A DNA stretch of 64,000 nt from the NCBI RefSeq assembly GCF_951230165.1, contig NZ_CATNVB010000004.1, positions 1 to 64,000 on the forward strand, given 5' to 3'. The position numbers and the translations under genes are program-made. This DNA is from Lentilactobacillus sp. Marseille-Q4993. GTDB taxonomy: Bacteria > Bacillota > Bacilli > Lactobacillales > Lactobacillaceae. Shown here piece after piece: positions 39,791-49,674 of this stretch. Under the pieces are notes generated by a model. It worked only from the letters and a program-made list of their open reading frames with translations. It was not told where the DNA came from and searched no databases. How positions within the stretch are numbered: position 1 is the stretch's first letter; every line of letters begins with the position of its first letter.

Positions 39791-42442
39791 ATGTCTGAAG
39801 AAATGTCGACCAAATACGATCCTTCGGCAGTTGAAGCTGGCCAATATGATAAGTGGCTTGATGCTGGAGTTTTCAAACCAAGTGGGGATAAGAAAGCCAA
39901 ACCGTTTTCAATTGTTTTACCACCACCTAATGTTACTGGTAAGTTGCATTTAGGTCACGCCTGGGATACAACGCTCCAAGATATGATTATCAGAAGAAAG
40001 AGAATGCAAGGGTACGACACTCTCTGGTTACCAGGAATGGATCACGCCGGAATTGCTACTCAAGCTAAGGTTGAAGCTAAACTTCGTGATCAAGGAATCT
40101 CTCGTTACGATCTTGGTCGTGAGAAGTTTATCGAAAAGGTTTGGGAATGGAAGGATGACTTTGCTGCCACTATCAAGAAACAATGGGGCAAGCTTGGACT
40201 TTCTTTAGATTATTCTCGGGAACGATTCACCCTTGACGAAGGGCTATCTAAGGCTGTTAGAAAAGTCTTTGTTGACCTTTACAATAAGGGCTTGATTTAC
40301 CGTGGTGAATATATTATTAACTGGGACCCACAAGCTAGAACAGCTCTTTCTGATATTGAAGTTATTCATAAAGATGATAAGGGTGCCTTCTACCACGTTA
40401 AGTATCCATTCACTGATGGAACGACATTTAACGGTAAGGATTACATTGAAATTGCAACTACTCGACCTGAAACTATGATGGGTGATACTGCGGTTGCCGT
40501 TAATCCAAGTGATGAAAGATATAAGGAGTTAGTTGGTAAGAAGGTATTGGTACCACTTATCAACAGAGAAGTTCCAATTATCGCTGATCAGTACGTTGAT
40601 CCTGAGTTTGGAACTGGTATGGTGAAAATTACACCAGCCCATGACCCTAATGACTTTAAGGTGGGTAACCGTCACGACTTGGAAAGAATCAATACCATGA
40701 ATGAGGATGCCAGCATGAATGAAAACGCCGGCAAGTATGCAGGAATGGATAGATTTGATGCCAGAAAAGCAATGGTTAAAGACCTTGAAGATGAGGGACT
40801 GATGCTAAGCATTGATCCAATCGTCCACAGTGTTGGTCACTCTGAAAGAACTGGGGTACAAGTTGAAGCCCGGTTATCGACTCAGTGGTTCGTTAAGATG
40901 AAGCCACTTGCAGAGCAGGCAATCAAAAACCAAAGTACTGATGATAAAGTTAGTTTCTTCCCCGAACGGTTTGAAGGAACGTTTGAACAATGGATGGATA
41001 ACGTTCACGACTGGGTTATCTCACGACAACTTTGGTGGGGCCACCAAATCCCTGCGTGGTACAACAAGAAGACCGGTGAAACCTACGTTGGGGTGGATGC
41101 ACCTAAGGATCCTGAAAACTGGGAACAAGATCCAGACGTTCTTGATACATGGTTCTCATCAGCTCTATGGCCATTTTCAACAATGGGTTGGCCTGAAAGC
41201 ACTGAAGACTATGATCGCTATTTCCCTACTGATACGTTGGTAACGGGCTATGACATCATCTTCTTCTGGGTATCACGGATGATTTTCCAAAGTCTTGAAT
41301 TTACTCAAAGACGACCATTTAAGGATGTCCTTCTCCACGGATTGATTCGTGATGAGCAAGGCCGTAAAATGTCGAAGTCTCTTGGAAACGGAATCGACCC
41401 AATGGATGTTATTGACAAGTATGGTGCTGATGCATTGAGATGGTTCCTATCAACTGGAACTACGCCTGGTCAAGATATTCGGTTCAGCTATGACAAAATG
41501 GATTCTGCTTGGAACTTCATTAACAAGATTTGGAATGCTAGTCGATACGTAATCATGAATTTGGATGGCATTTCAAAGCCTGAGCTCCCAGATCAAAGTG
41601 AATGGGAACTATCAGACAAGTGGATCATGAGTCGTTTAAACGAAACGATCGATCACGTTTCTCGCGAGTTTGAAAAGTATAACTTTGGTGAGGCTGGTCG
41701 GGCCCTTTACGATTTCATTTGGAATGATTTCTGTGATTGGTACATTGAAATGAGTAAGGAAGCTCTTTCAAGCGACAATGACCAACTAAAGAAGAACACC
41801 CAAAACATATTGGCTTACGTCCTTGACCAGACCTTAAGATTACTTCACCCAATTATGCCATTTGTAACTGAATATATTTGGAAGCAAATGCCACATACTG
41901 GTGACTCTTTGGTAAACGCTGAATATCCAACGACCAACGAAGCATTCGACAATCCAAAAGCTGAAAACTCAATGAAGTCATTGATTGATTTGATTAAGGC
42001 AGTTAGAAATATTAGATCAGAGGCAAATGCTCCACTTTCATCACCAATCAACATGATGATTGATACTAGCAATGATGAATTAAAAGCTATTTTTGAATCT
42101 AATCGTAGTTATATTGATCGGTTCACTCATGCTCAAGAACTGACGATAGAATCAAACATTACAGCACCTAAACTGTCAATGTCAGCTGTGATCACGGATG
42201 CAACTATCTATGTGCCACTTGCTGAATTGGTTGACTTAAACGAAGAAAAATCCAGAATTGAGAAGGAAGTTTCTAAGTTCGAATCTGAAGTTACCCGCTC
42301 TGAGAAGAAGTTATCTAATAAGAAGTTCGTTGATAACGCGCCTGATGATGTGGTGGCTAAAGAGAAGGAAAAGCAAGCTGATTACGAAACCAAGTTGGCA
42401 GCTGCTAAGGAACGACTTTCAGAAATTGAATCACAACTTTAA
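39791..42442 (+). CDS. valS: Valyl-tRNA synthetase
   Basis: ValS charges tRNA-Val. The 883-aa class I enzyme has the HIGH-type signature in [15 protein letters not shown], the editing domain in the middle with [15 protein letters not shown], the KMSKS loop [11 protein letters not shown], and the C-terminal coiled-coil arm (about residues 815-883) that holds tRNA. ATG 39791 follows AAGGAG. Confidence 0.97.
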   Translation: MSEEMSTKYDPSAVEAGQYDKWLDAGVFKPSGDKKAKPFSIVLPPPNVTGKLHLGHAWDTTLQDMIIRRKRMQGYDTLWLPGMDHAGIATQAKVEAKLRDQGISRYDLGREKFIEKVWEWKDDFAATIKKQWGKLGLSLDYSRERFTLDEGLSKAVRKVFVDLYNKGLIYRGEYIINWDPQARTALSDIEVIHKDDKGAFYHVKYPFTDGTTFNGKDYIEIATTRPETMMGDTAVAVNPSDERYKELVGKKVLVPLINREVPIIADQYVDPEFGTGMVKITPAHDPNDFKVGNRHDLERINTMNEDASMNENAGKYAGMDRFDARKAMVKDLEDEGLMLSIDPIVHSVGHSERTGVQVEARLSTQWFVKMKPLAEQAIKNQSTDDKVSFFPERFEGTFEQWMDNVHDWVISRQLWWGHQIPAWYNKKTGETYVGVDAPKDPENWEQDPDVLDTWFSSALWPFSTMGWPESTEDYDRYFPTDTLVTGYDIIFFWVSRMIFQSLEFTQRRPFKDVLLHGLIRDEQGRKMSKSLGNGIDPMDVIDKYGADALRWFLSTGTTPGQDIRFSYDKMDSAWNFINKIWNASRYVIMNLDGISKPELPDQSEWELSDKWIMSRLNETIDHVSREFEKYNFGEAGRALYDFIWNDFCDWYIEMSKEALSSDNDQLKKNTQNILAYVLDQTLRLLHPIMPFVTEYIWKQMPHTGDSLVNAEYPTTNEAFDNPKAENSMKSLIDLIKAVRNIRSEANAPLSSPINMMIDTSNDELKAIFESNRSYIDRFTHAQELTIESNITAPKLSMSAVITDATIYVPLAELVDLNEEKSRIEKEVSKFESEVTRSEKKLSNKKFVDNAPDDVVAKEKEKQADYETKLAAAKERLSEIESQL

Positions 42443-42456
42443 TTAGTGAACGTAAA

Positions 42457-42488
42457 GACGTGTGGCGTATGAACAGCCCACGTTTTTA
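42457..42488 (+). terminator. Terminator between valS and folC
   Basis: ACGTGTGGC (42458-42466) pairs with GCCCACGT (42476-42483) through one bulge and is followed by TTTTATTTT. The T-run ends only about 20 bases before the folC start, so partial readthrough or attenuation of folC is possible. Confidence 0.65.
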
Positions 42489-42510
42489 TTTTGAAATGGA
42501 AGGGATATTT

Positions 42511-43830
42511 TTGGAAACATACGACGAGGCATTACAGTTTATTCACGGACGCACTAAGTTTAAAAAGATTCCAACCCTTAAACGGATGGAAAGATTTCTT
42601 AGTGAATTGGGTAATCCCCACAAAAAAATTACGGCGATTCACGTTGCAGGTACAAACGGTAAGGGATCTACCGTTGCTTATTTAAGAGGGATGTTTATGG
42701 CGGAAGGTAAGCATGTTGGTACGTTTACCTCTCCCTTTCTGATCAAGTTTAATGAACGAATCAGTGTTGATGGGCAACCAATTAGCGATGATGAAATTTT
42801 GAGACTGGCTAATAAGGTTTATCCAATCGTTGCTAAACTTGATAAAGAGCTACCTGAAGGTGGACCAACGGAGTTTGGAATCATTACCGCCATGATGTTC
42901 TCGTATTTTGCGGAGGGTCATGCAGACGTTGTGATTGTTGAAGTAGGCCTCGGTGGTTTGCTTGATTCGACTAATGTCGTCACTCCAGTAGTTGGAGCGA
43001 TTACGTCTATTGGGATGGATCACATGCATATCCTTGGGGACACTCTTGAAAAAATTGCGGCTCAAAAGGCTGGAATCATTAAAGAAGGAGTGCCGATAGT
43101 CGTGGGTGAGGTTAAGCCTGGGCCGCTTGCCGTGATTCGAGAAACAGCTAGTAAGAAACATGCTCCAATCTCCATCGAACCGAATGATTTTAATTACAGA
43201 AGGTTGTCGACAACGCAAACTAATCAAAAGCTTGATTTTTCTAATAACTTAATTGAAATAAATGAAATTGAATCAACGTTAATCGGAAAATATCAGGCAA
43301 GTAATGCGGCTGTTGCTATCCAAACGTACCTAACATTTAAAGAAGTGCGACAAGAACCAGTTGTGCTACAGAATGTTATTGATGGAATTGCCAGCACAAA
43401 ATGGCCAGGGCGATTTGAGCAATTAAGTCAACAACCAAAAATTTACATTGATGGGGCCCATAACGTTCCCGCTGCTACGCAAATCGCGAGTCTGTTGAAG
43501 ACGAGCTTTAAAACTGGGACGACCTATATCTTACTTTCTATTTTGGCGGATAAGCAGGCGCTTCAAATTGTAGAAATTTTAGAACAGGTCAGCAACGCTC
43601 GAATTGTTTTAACTGGGTTTGATACTCCGGGAAACAGGAAATTGTTTGATTTTAACTCAATTAGAGAAAAAATAAGAATAGAGCATGAGCAGGTTGATAT
43701 TATTGAAGATTATCGAAAAGCTTTAAGTACAATAACTGCTAAAATGGGTAATGACGATATGCTGTTAATTACGGGGTCTCTGTATTTTATTTCGGAAATT
43801 AGACCTGTGATTTTGGGTAATCAAAAATAG
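42511..43830 (+). CDS. folC: Folylpolyglutamate synthase / dihydrofolate synthase
   Basis: FolC adds glutamates to folates (and in the bifunctional type forms dihydrofolate from dihydropteroate). I choose TTG 42511 (METYDEALQFIHGRTKF, 439 aa), six bases after GGAAGGG; upstream in-frame ATGs lie in the terminator hairpin. The Mur ligase-like fold has the P-loop GTNGKGST, the Omega loop after TFTSPFLIKFNERI and the DGAHN motif. valS-folC is a conserved pair. Confidence 0.93.
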   Translation: METYDEALQFIHGRTKFKKIPTLKRMERFLSELGNPHKKITAIHVAGTNGKGSTVAYLRGMFMAEGKHVGTFTSPFLIKFNERISVDGQPISDDEILRLANKVYPIVAKLDKELPEGGPTEFGIITAMMFSYFAEGHADVVIVEVGLGGLLDSTNVVTPVVGAITSIGMDHMHILGDTLEKIAAQKAGIIKEGVPIVVGEVKPGPLAVIRETASKKHAPISIEPNDFNYRRLSTTQTNQKLDFSNNLIEINEIESTLIGKYQASNAAVAIQTYLTFKEVRQEPVVLQNVIDGIASTKWPGRFEQLSQQPKIYIDGAHNVPAATQIASLLKTSFKTGTTYILLSILADKQALQIVEILEQVSNARIVLTGFDTPGNRKLFDFNSIREKIRIEHEQVDIIEDYRKALSTITAKMGNDDMLLITGSLYFISEIRPVILGNQK

Positions 43831-43895
43831 TTTTCAAATAATCTCTTAAATCAAGGTTAGATTTGTTGAGAAGTAATTTATTTTTTCCGTTGGTA

Positions 43896-43904
43896 TGCTA
43901 TACT
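43896..43904 (+). promoter_or_regulatory. mreB: Extended -10 promoter of the mreBCD-minCD operon
   Basis: TGC followed by TATACT lies 63 bases before the mreB start. No good -35 hexamer. Confidence 0.55.
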
Positions 43905-43967
43905 TGTTTCGTTAAACGATAAATAAAAATTAAAAATTGTAATACACAAATTGAAGGGATGAATGTA

Positions 43968-44972
43968 GTGTTTGGATTAGGAGAAAAGAACATCGGGATT
44001 GACCTGGGAACGGCCAACTCGATCGTATACGTGGAGGGCAAGGGGATTGTTCTTAGAGAGCCTTCTGTCGTTGCCAAGAGCACCAAAGATGGTTCAATAA
44101 TCGCCGTTGGTACTGAAGCAAGGGATATGGTGGGTAGAACCCCTGGAAGCATCTCTGCAGTTCGGCCAATGAAGGACGGGGTTATCGCTGATTACGATAC
44201 TACCGTTGCAATGATGAAGTATTTTATTGAAAAAGCATTGGGTCATTCATCCGGCAAACCATATGTTATGGTTTGCGTTCCTACTGGGATTACTGCAGTT
44301 GAAAAACGGGCCGTTATTGATGCTACGAGAGTAGCTGGTGCCCGTGATGCATACGTTATCGAAGAACCTTTCGCTGCTGCAATCGGTGCCGGCCTTCCTG
44401 TTATGGATCCAACTGGTAGCATGGTTGTTGATATAGGTGGTGGAACTACTGACGTTGCTACTATTTCACTTGGTGGAATCGTATCAAGTCGTTCAGTTAG
44501 AATGGCAGGAGACAAGTTAAATGATGCCATTGTTGCTTTTGTTCGCCAAAAGTACAACTTGTTGATTGGTGAGAGAACCGCTGAACAGTTAAAGTGGGAC
44601 ATCGGTTCAGCCTCAAAGAAAGCTGCTAAAAACATCGATCCAGTTCCCGTTCGGGGTCGTGATTTAGTTACGGGCCTACCAACCACTGTTGATGTTAGTG
44701 GCTCAGACGTTAACGAAGCAATCAGTGAGTCAGTGGCAGAAATCATTGCTACTATCAAGGAGACGTTGGAAGAAACATCACCAGAAATTGCTGCTGATGT
44801 TATCGATCACGGTATTGTAATTACCGGCGGTGGGGCATTACTAAGAAACATTACTGAAGTAATTGCTGACGCTACCCAAGTTCCCGTTACGATTGCTCCA
44901 GACCCACTTGACTGTGTTGCCATTGGAACCGGTGAGTCGCTTAAGAGTATTAACGTTATCAAGAAAAAATAA
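43968..44972 (+). CDS. mreB: Rod shape-determining protein MreB
   Basis: MreB is the actin-like organiser of the elongation machinery. The start is GTG 43968 ([22 protein letters not shown], 334 aa) after GAAGGGATG; the ATG at 43959 is inside that site. The N-terminal amphipathic segment MFGLG is the membrane anchor type. Motifs are DLGTAN, the phosphate-2 loop DIGGGTTD and GGGALLRNI. It heads mreBCD-minCD and is a second actin besides Mbl. Confidence 0.95.
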   Translation: MFGLGEKNIGIDLGTANSIVYVEGKGIVLREPSVVAKSTKDGSIIAVGTEARDMVGRTPGSISAVRPMKDGVIADYDTTVAMMKYFIEKALGHSSGKPYVMVCVPTGITAVEKRAVIDATRVAGARDAYVIEEPFAAAIGAGLPVMDPTGSMVVDIGGGTTDVATISLGGIVSSRSVRMAGDKLNDAIVAFVRQKYNLLIGERTAEQLKWDIGSASKKAAKNIDPVPVRGRDLVTGLPTTVDVSGSDVNEAISESVAEIIATIKETLEETSPEIAADVIDHGIVITGGGALLRNITEVIADATQVPVTIAPDPLDCVAIGTGESLKSINVIKKK

Positions 44973-44981
44973 GCACCAATA

Positions 44982-45014
44982 GTAAGCCTTAGGTAATCCC
45001 TTGGGCTTATTTAT
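44982..45014 (+). terminator. Weak hairpin between mreB and mreC
   Basis: TAAGCC can pair with GGCTTA across a short gap, followed by TTTATT. It is too weak for a real stop and may tune mreB above mreC. Confidence 0.3.
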
Positions 45015-45042
45015 TGATTGAAATTTGCGAATGGAGGCTAGT

Positions 45043-45891
45043 ATGCAAAAATTCTTCTCAAATCGGAAGCTAGTTATCATCGTTGTTTGTTTGATAATTA
45101 GTCTGGGGTTGATGACCCTTTCCGTTACAGTTCGCAATCGAAAGGGATCACCTAATCTGATACAACAATTTGGCAACGATATCACTGGGTTCGCGGACCG
45201 AGTTGTTTCTGTACCGATGAATGGAATTTCTGGTGGGTTTGTAGCTGTAAAAAATCTTGTAAATACTTATCAAGAGAATGAGAAACTGAAGTCAAAGGTT
45301 GAGCAACTAACCCAGACTCAAGTTAAGGATCAAGTGCTTGAGAAAGAAAACAGTCAGTTAAAACGACAGTTACAGATTGGAAACACTTTGACCAGTTATG
45401 ACAAAATTAACGCCGCAGTTATTACCAGAACGCCTTCGTCTTGGACAAGTCAGATTATCATTAACAAGGGGTCTGCTGCTGGGATCAAGAAAAACATGCC
45501 GGTAATAGCTGGAGCTGGTTTAATTGGTTCTGTTGTTGAGGTCAACAAAACGAATAGTAAAGTTGTTTTGATTTCAAACACTTCAGAAAATTCAAATCGG
45601 TTTGCGGTGCAATTAATAAATTCTCAAAACAAAACCGTTAACGGAATCATTACGTCTTATGATGAAAATGCCAATGAAGTTGTCATGGGAAACATTACGG
45701 CTAAAATGAGTATTAAAAAAGGTGATAAAGTAACCACTTCTGGTCTTGGTGGGGTTATTCCTAAGGGAATTTACATTGGTAAAGTTGCTAAAGTTGCCCA
45801 AGACGATTATGGTCTCGCTAAAAAAGTTTATGTTAAGCCGGCCGCTGATCTGCATGATATTGAAGCCGTATCAGTCGCTGTTAGGCAATAA
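45043..45891 (+). CDS. mreC: Rod shape-determining protein MreC
   Basis: MreC is a bitopic protein: one N-terminal helix (about residues 10-30), a coiled coil (about 68-108) and an extracellular beta domain that contacts PBPs. The 282-aa product starts at ATG 45043 behind GGAGG. Family segments include INAAVITRTPSSWTSQIIINKG and VTTSGLGGVIPKGIYIGKV. Confidence 0.93.
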   Translation: MQKFFSNRKLVIIVVCLIISLGLMTLSVTVRNRKGSPNLIQQFGNDITGFADRVVSVPMNGISGGFVAVKNLVNTYQENEKLKSKVEQLTQTQVKDQVLEKENSQLKRQLQIGNTLTSYDKINAAVITRTPSSWTSQIIINKGSAAGIKKNMPVIAGAGLIGSVVEVNKTNSKVVLISNTSENSNRFAVQLINSQNKTVNGIITSYDENANEVVMGNITAKMSIKKGDKVTTSGLGGVIPKGIYIGKVAKVAQDDYGLAKKVYVKPAADLHDIEAVSVAVRQ

Positions 45892-45906
45892 TAAGGGGGA
45901 ATTTTG

Positions 45907-46437
45907 ATGAGAAGAAGAATTCCCGTTGCGGCCGTGTTTGCAATTGGTCTGTTTATTTTCTTTTTCTTGGATGGATCAATTAGCCAGGTCTGCTCCGGAT
46001 TGCTGTATGCAGCACCAAACTCACTTGTTCCATACCTGACTGTACTTTGGTTAGTTTTGACAGACTTTTTCACCAACAGTCGCAAGCTTCATCTGTTAAT
46101 GTGGGCTGCTGTTATTGGATTCATCTTTGATATGTACTATGTTGGAATTTTAGGGGTTTATGTTTTTGTGTTCCCATTAGTGATATATTTAGGACAGGGA
46201 ATTTATGAAACAATGCCCAGAAACTTTTTAAGTGGTTTTTTAGTTTACTTTATTGATATCACACTAACGATTGGGTTAGATTTTCTAGCAAACGTTTTTA
46301 TCGGCCAGGTTGAACCATCAGCTACTATCTTCTTGGTAAATACCTTAGCACCGACGTTGGCAATCAATTTGCTATTCTTTGCTGTTTTGTATTTTCCAAT
46401 CGAATCGCTATATCTTAAATATCGGCGAAGGGGGTAG
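45907..46437 (+). CDS. mreD: Rod shape-determining protein MreD
   Basis: The 176-aa protein has five predicted membrane helices and no large soluble part. It matches MreD by size, hydrophobic pattern and place between mreC and minC. ATG 45907 follows AAGGGGGA; the TTG just before it is less likely. Confidence 0.9.
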   Translation: MRRRIPVAAVFAIGLFIFFFLDGSISQVCSGLLYAAPNSLVPYLTVLWLVLTDFFTNSRKLHLLMWAAVIGFIFDMYYVGILGVYVFVFPLVIYLGQGIYETMPRNFLSGFLVYFIDITLTIGLDFLANVFIGQVEPSATIFLVNTLAPTLAINLLFFAVLYFPIESLYLKYRRRG

Positions 46438-46442
46438 GGCTA

Positions 46443-47132
46443 ATGCCTGAAGCAGCTGTACTAAAAGGGACAAAAGATGGGTATGAAATCATACTGAATG
46501 ATAAAGCGGAGTATGATGAAATTTTTAAATCATTAACAAAATTACTGGATAATTTGAAGACGCAGACAGCGTCAACGACGCCACAAAAAATCGCGTTTGA
46601 AATTCAAACGCAAAGACGATTATTCAATGCCCAGGAACGTTCGGAAATTGAACAAATATTTTCAAAATATTCTGACTTTTCAATCCATAAGATTAATTCT
46701 GATGTAGTGACAAAGGAAGAATCTGCGCAAATTATTGATCAAAAAACAGTTCATGTAATTGATCGGGTGATTAGAAATGGCCAGGAGGTTAACGTTACTG
46801 GCGACGTTTTGTTCTTAGGGAAGGTCCACGAGGGTGGCAAACTTCTAGTAACTGGTAATCTTTACGTAATTGGTGAGGTTAAAGGAATTATTCAGGCAGG
46901 ATTCCCAAATGTCGAAGATAAAATGATTTTTGGGGATGTACATAACGCTCAACAAATTCGAATTGGCGAGCAGTTTGAAATCTTGGATGATACAAAAAGC
47001 GCTGACAAAATCAACAGTAGTTCAATTGCTTATGTTAATGCTCTACATGTATTGGACTATGGGAATGTTGAAGATTTGAATCAAATCAACCCAAAGTTCT
47101 TTAATCAGATTGGAGGAATAATTAATGGGTAA
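46443..47132 (+). CDS. minC: Septum site-determining protein MinC
   Basis: MinC blocks FtsZ assembly away from midcell when recruited by MinD. The 229-aa protein has the N-terminal FtsZ-inhibiting domain and the C-terminal beta-helix (SGQ-like turns GDVLFLGKVHEGGKLLVTGNLYVIGEVKG). It ends 8 bases inside minD. No MinE is present, as in Gram-positives that use DivIVA/MinJ. Confidence 0.92.
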   Translation: MPEAAVLKGTKDGYEIILNDKAEYDEIFKSLTKLLDNLKTQTASTTPQKIAFEIQTQRRLFNAQERSEIEQIFSKYSDFSIHKINSDVVTKEESAQIIDQKTVHVIDRVIRNGQEVNVTGDVLFLGKVHEGGKLLVTGNLYVIGEVKGIIQAGFPNVEDKMIFGDVHNAQQIRIGEQFEILDDTKSADKINSSSIAYVNALHVLDYGNVEDLNQINPKFFNQIGGIING

Positions 47133-47931
47133 GGCTTACGTTATTACCTCGGGTAAGGGTGGTGTTGGTAAAACAACATCATCAGCTAATATTGGTACCG
47201 CACTTGCAATGATGGGTAAAAAGGTGTGTTTATTAGATTTAGATATTGGTCTTAGAAACTTAGATGTTGTCTTAGGCCTTGATAACCGAATCATGTATGA
47301 CATCGTTGACGTTGCTACGGGAAAGGCTAAATTGGCCCAAGCTTTAGTAAAGGACAAGAGATTTGATGATCTCCTATATTTGCTACCAGCAGCTCAAAAT
47401 ACAGACAAAACCGCTCTTAATGAAGGCCAAGTTGTTGAAATTGTGGACGAATTGAAGCCTGATTTTGATTATGTTTTGATTGATTGTCCAGCTGGGATTG
47501 AACAGGGATTCTTGAACGCAATCGCAGGCGCTGACAGTGCTATTATTGTGACAACGCCAGAGATTTCTGCAGTTAGGGACGCTGACCGGGTGGTTGGTAT
47601 TTTGGAACAACATCCGCTAAAAGAAGAACCCCATTTGATTATCAACCGGATTCGGACGCACATGATGAAGGATGGTACCGTCATGGATATTGACGAAATT
47701 ACTCATCATCTCGGTGTAGAATTATTGGGAATCGTGTTTGACGATGATAAGGTTATTTCAACGTCCAACCAAGGAGAACCGATAGTTCTTGATACTGATA
47801 ATCCTGCTGGTCAGGGTTATCGAGATATTGCCAGAAGAATTACTGGTGAGTCTGTTCCGTTGATGGAGATGAAGGATGAATCCAAACCAACGTTCTGGGA
47901 AAAAGTTAGTGGTTGGTTTAAGAATAAATAA
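47125..47931 (+). CDS. minD: Septum site-determining ATPase MinD
   Basis: MinD is a deviant Walker A ATPase (GKGGVGKTT, residues 10-18) that dimerises on the membrane and carries MinC. The 268-aa protein ends in the amphipathic membrane helix (FWEKVSGWFKNK). ILE-rich switch motifs DLDIGLRNLD and LLYLLPAAQ are intact. It is the last gene of mreBCD-minCD; no hairpin follows before the next promoter. Confidence 0.95.
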   Translation: MGKAYVITSGKGGVGKTTSSANIGTALAMMGKKVCLLDLDIGLRNLDVVLGLDNRIMYDIVDVATGKAKLAQALVKDKRFDDLLYLLPAAQNTDKTALNEGQVVEIVDELKPDFDYVLIDCPAGIEQGFLNAIAGADSAIIVTTPEISAVRDADRVVGILEQHPLKEEPHLIINRIRTHMMKDGTVMDIDEITHHLGVELLGIVFDDDKVISTSNQGEPIVLDTDNPAGQGYRDIARRITGESVPLMEMKDESKPTFWEKVSGWFKNK

Positions 47932-47934
47932 TTC

Positions 47935-47963
47935 TTGACAGGATTCGGCGTGTCGAGTAGTAT
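47935..47963 (+). promoter_or_regulatory. Promoter of the His T-box transcript
   Basis: A perfect TTGACA (47935-47940) and TAGTAT (47958-47963) are 17 bases apart. Confidence 0.65.
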
Positions 47964-48211
47964 GTTCATATAAATTTGATACGAATAAAGACGAAGAACG
48001 GAAGTTCAATAGTTAATGATTTACAGAGAGCTCTAGTTGGTGGAAATAGGGCAGTCGTTATTATTGATTCACATCCGGGAGTCATTTTTCTGAACGTTAG
48101 AGTAAGAAAAAGCGGTTAGCACGTTATTGCTGAAGTTTAGTTACTAAACTCGATGAGGTTTTTTACGCAAGTGAAAAACAAACATGAGGTGGAACCACGA
48201 CTGAAAAGTCG

Positions 48212-48245
48212 TCCTCTTAGGCTTTTGGCCTAAGGGGATTTTTTT
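48212..48245 (+). terminator. First T-box terminator of the His leader
   Basis: TCCTCTTAGGC pairs with GCCTAAGGGGA and is followed by seven T's. Confidence 0.88.
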
Positions 48246-48314
48246 GTAGCTAAACTTCATGAGTTCGTCAATGTGAGTTGATGAAAAATTGAGGTGGCAC
48301 CGCGAAAACCATCG

Positions 48315-48348
48315 TCCTCTTGAGTTTTTTCTCAAGGGGACTTTTTTT
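48315..48348 (+). terminator. Second T-box terminator of the His leader
   Basis: TCCTCTTGAG pairs with CTCAAGGGGA and is followed by C and seven T's, 103 bases after the first. Confidence 0.88.
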
Positions 48349-48364
48349 ATGGAGGAATATTAAA

Positions 48365-49009
48365 ATGTTAGATTATATGAGTCAAATTTTACCAGCGCTT
48401 TTGTCGGGAACAAAAATGACGTTATCAATTTTCTTTTGGACATTGATTATTTCCATTCCACTTGGAGCGATTGTTGGATTGGGATTAATAAGTAAGTTCA
48501 AACCACTAGTGTGGATCATTAATCTATATGTCTGGTTAATGCGTGGAACGCCATTGTTGTTGCAATTAATTTTCGTATTTTATGGATTACCAATTGTTGG
48601 GATTATCTTCCAAAGGTATGACGCAGCCTTGTTTGCTTTTATTTTAAATTACACGGCATACTTCGCCGAAATATTTAGAGGTGGATTTCAATCAGTACCA
48701 AATGGTCAGTTTGAGAGTGCTCGGGTTCTTCGACTAAGTTATCCTCAAACAATTCGTTACATCGTTATTCCTCAGGTGTTTAAAATCGTTTTGCCATCAA
48801 TTGGAAACGAAGTTATCAACTTGATCAAGGATTCATCATTGGTTTACGTTATCGGTCTGGGTGATTTACTGAGAGCCGGAAATGTTGCCACTGCAAGAGA
48901 CGTAACGTTGGTGCCATTAATTATGGTTGGTGCAATTTACCTAATTCTTACTGCGGTATGTACGATTGTGTTAAAAGTGCTTGAAAAACGTTCAAGCGTT
49001 TGGCGTTAG
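48365..49009 (+). CDS. Polar amino-acid ABC transporter permease (probable histidine)
   Basis: The 214-aa permease of the HisM/GlnP family has five membrane helices and the EAA motif FESARVLRLSYPQTIRYIVIPQ. ATG 48365 has GGAGG nine bases before it; in-frame upstream codons are in the T-box terminator. Specificity is inferred only from the CAC specifier in the leader. One permease type implies a homodimer. Confidence 0.88.
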   Translation: MLDYMSQILPALLSGTKMTLSIFFWTLIISIPLGAIVGLGLISKFKPLVWIINLYVWLMRGTPLLLQLIFVFYGLPIVGIIFQRYDAALFAFILNYTAYFAEIFRGGFQSVPNGQFESARVLRLSYPQTIRYIVIPQVFKIVLPSIGNEVINLIKDSSLVYVIGLGDLLRAGNVATARDVTLVPLIMVGAIYLILTAVCTIVLKVLEKRSSVWR

Positions 49010-49020
49010 GAGGAAATTCA

Positions 49021-49662
49021 ATGCTAGAAATTAAGAATCTTGTTAAAAAATTTGATGATAGAACGATTATCAATAACTTGTCTGTTCGGGTAGAAGATAA
49101 TGAAATTTTAGCGGTTGTTGGACCTTCTGGAGCCGGGAAAACGACCCTACTGAGGTGTATCACTGGCCTTGAAAAAGTTAATTCTGGAAAGTTTTTCTGG
49201 AATGGTGAGGAATTTGATCCTTCTAAAATGGACCAAAAAAATTCGTTGGTCGGAGTTGTGTTTCAAGACTACCAATTATTTCCTAATTTGACGGTTTTGG
49301 ATAACATTATGTTAGCCCCAAAATTGGTTAAAAAAATGGATAATGAGGTAATTAAAAAAACGGCTCTAGACTTGCTATCTCGACTGGGACTGGAAGGAAA
49401 AGAAACCCTTTATCCGTACCAACTATCCGGTGGTCAGAAGCAGCGAGTAGCGTTAGTAAGAGCATTGGCTATGGATCCGAAAGTTCTTTGTTATGATGAA
49501 CCAACATCTGCTCTGGATCCCGAATTACGTGATGAAGTTGCAAAGATCATTGTTGACCTTAAGTCACGTGAATTGCAGATGACACAAATTGTAGTTACTC
49601 ATGACATGGAGTTTGCTGAAAAGATTGCTGATAATATCTTAAAGGTTGAACAATTAAGCTAG
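49021..49662 (+). CDS. Polar amino-acid ABC transporter ATP-binding protein
   Basis: The 213-aa ATPase has GPSGAGKTTLLRC, LSGGQKQRVALVRAL and LCYDEPTSALDPE, and a switch His in VVTHDMEFA. It is somewhat short (about 240 aa is common), ending soon after the H-loop. AGGAGG supports ATG 49021. It lies between permease and binding protein. Confidence 0.9.
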   Translation: MLEIKNLVKKFDDRTIINNLSVRVEDNEILAVVGPSGAGKTTLLRCITGLEKVNSGKFFWNGEEFDPSKMDQKNSLVGVVFQDYQLFPNLTVLDNIMLAPKLVKKMDNEVIKKTALDLLSRLGLEGKETLYPYQLSGGQKQRVALVRALAMDPKVLCYDEPTSALDPELRDEVAKIIVDLKSRELQMTQIVVTHDMEFAEKIADNILKVEQLS

Positions 49663-49674
49663 GAGGGATAATTT

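Larger units (their letters stand above)
47970..48348 (+). ncRNA. T-box riboswitch with one specifier domain (CAC, His) and two antiterminator/terminator modules
   Basis: Stem I shows AGAGAG (48025-48030), GTTGGTG (48037-48043) and GAT-T-CAC-A-TCCGGGAG, which aligns base for base with GAA-G-GTA-G-CTTGGGAG of the valS leader, so the specifier is CAC (48070-48072). The loop E is unusual (AGTT and GAT for AGTA and GAA). Two T-box sequences follow: GAGGTGGAACCACG at 48186 and GAGGTGGCACCGCG at 48291, each with its own preceding hairpin and its own terminator. Landmarks of the two modules are offset by 103-106 bases, which indicates a tandem duplication. Confidence 0.82.

Noticed and set aside
47970-48200. 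A second, complete T-box riboswitch (two full tandem T-boxes) before the amino-acid transporter
   Set aside because: Only one Stem I region with AGAGAG and GTTGGTG is found; the space between the two T-box sequences is too short for another.
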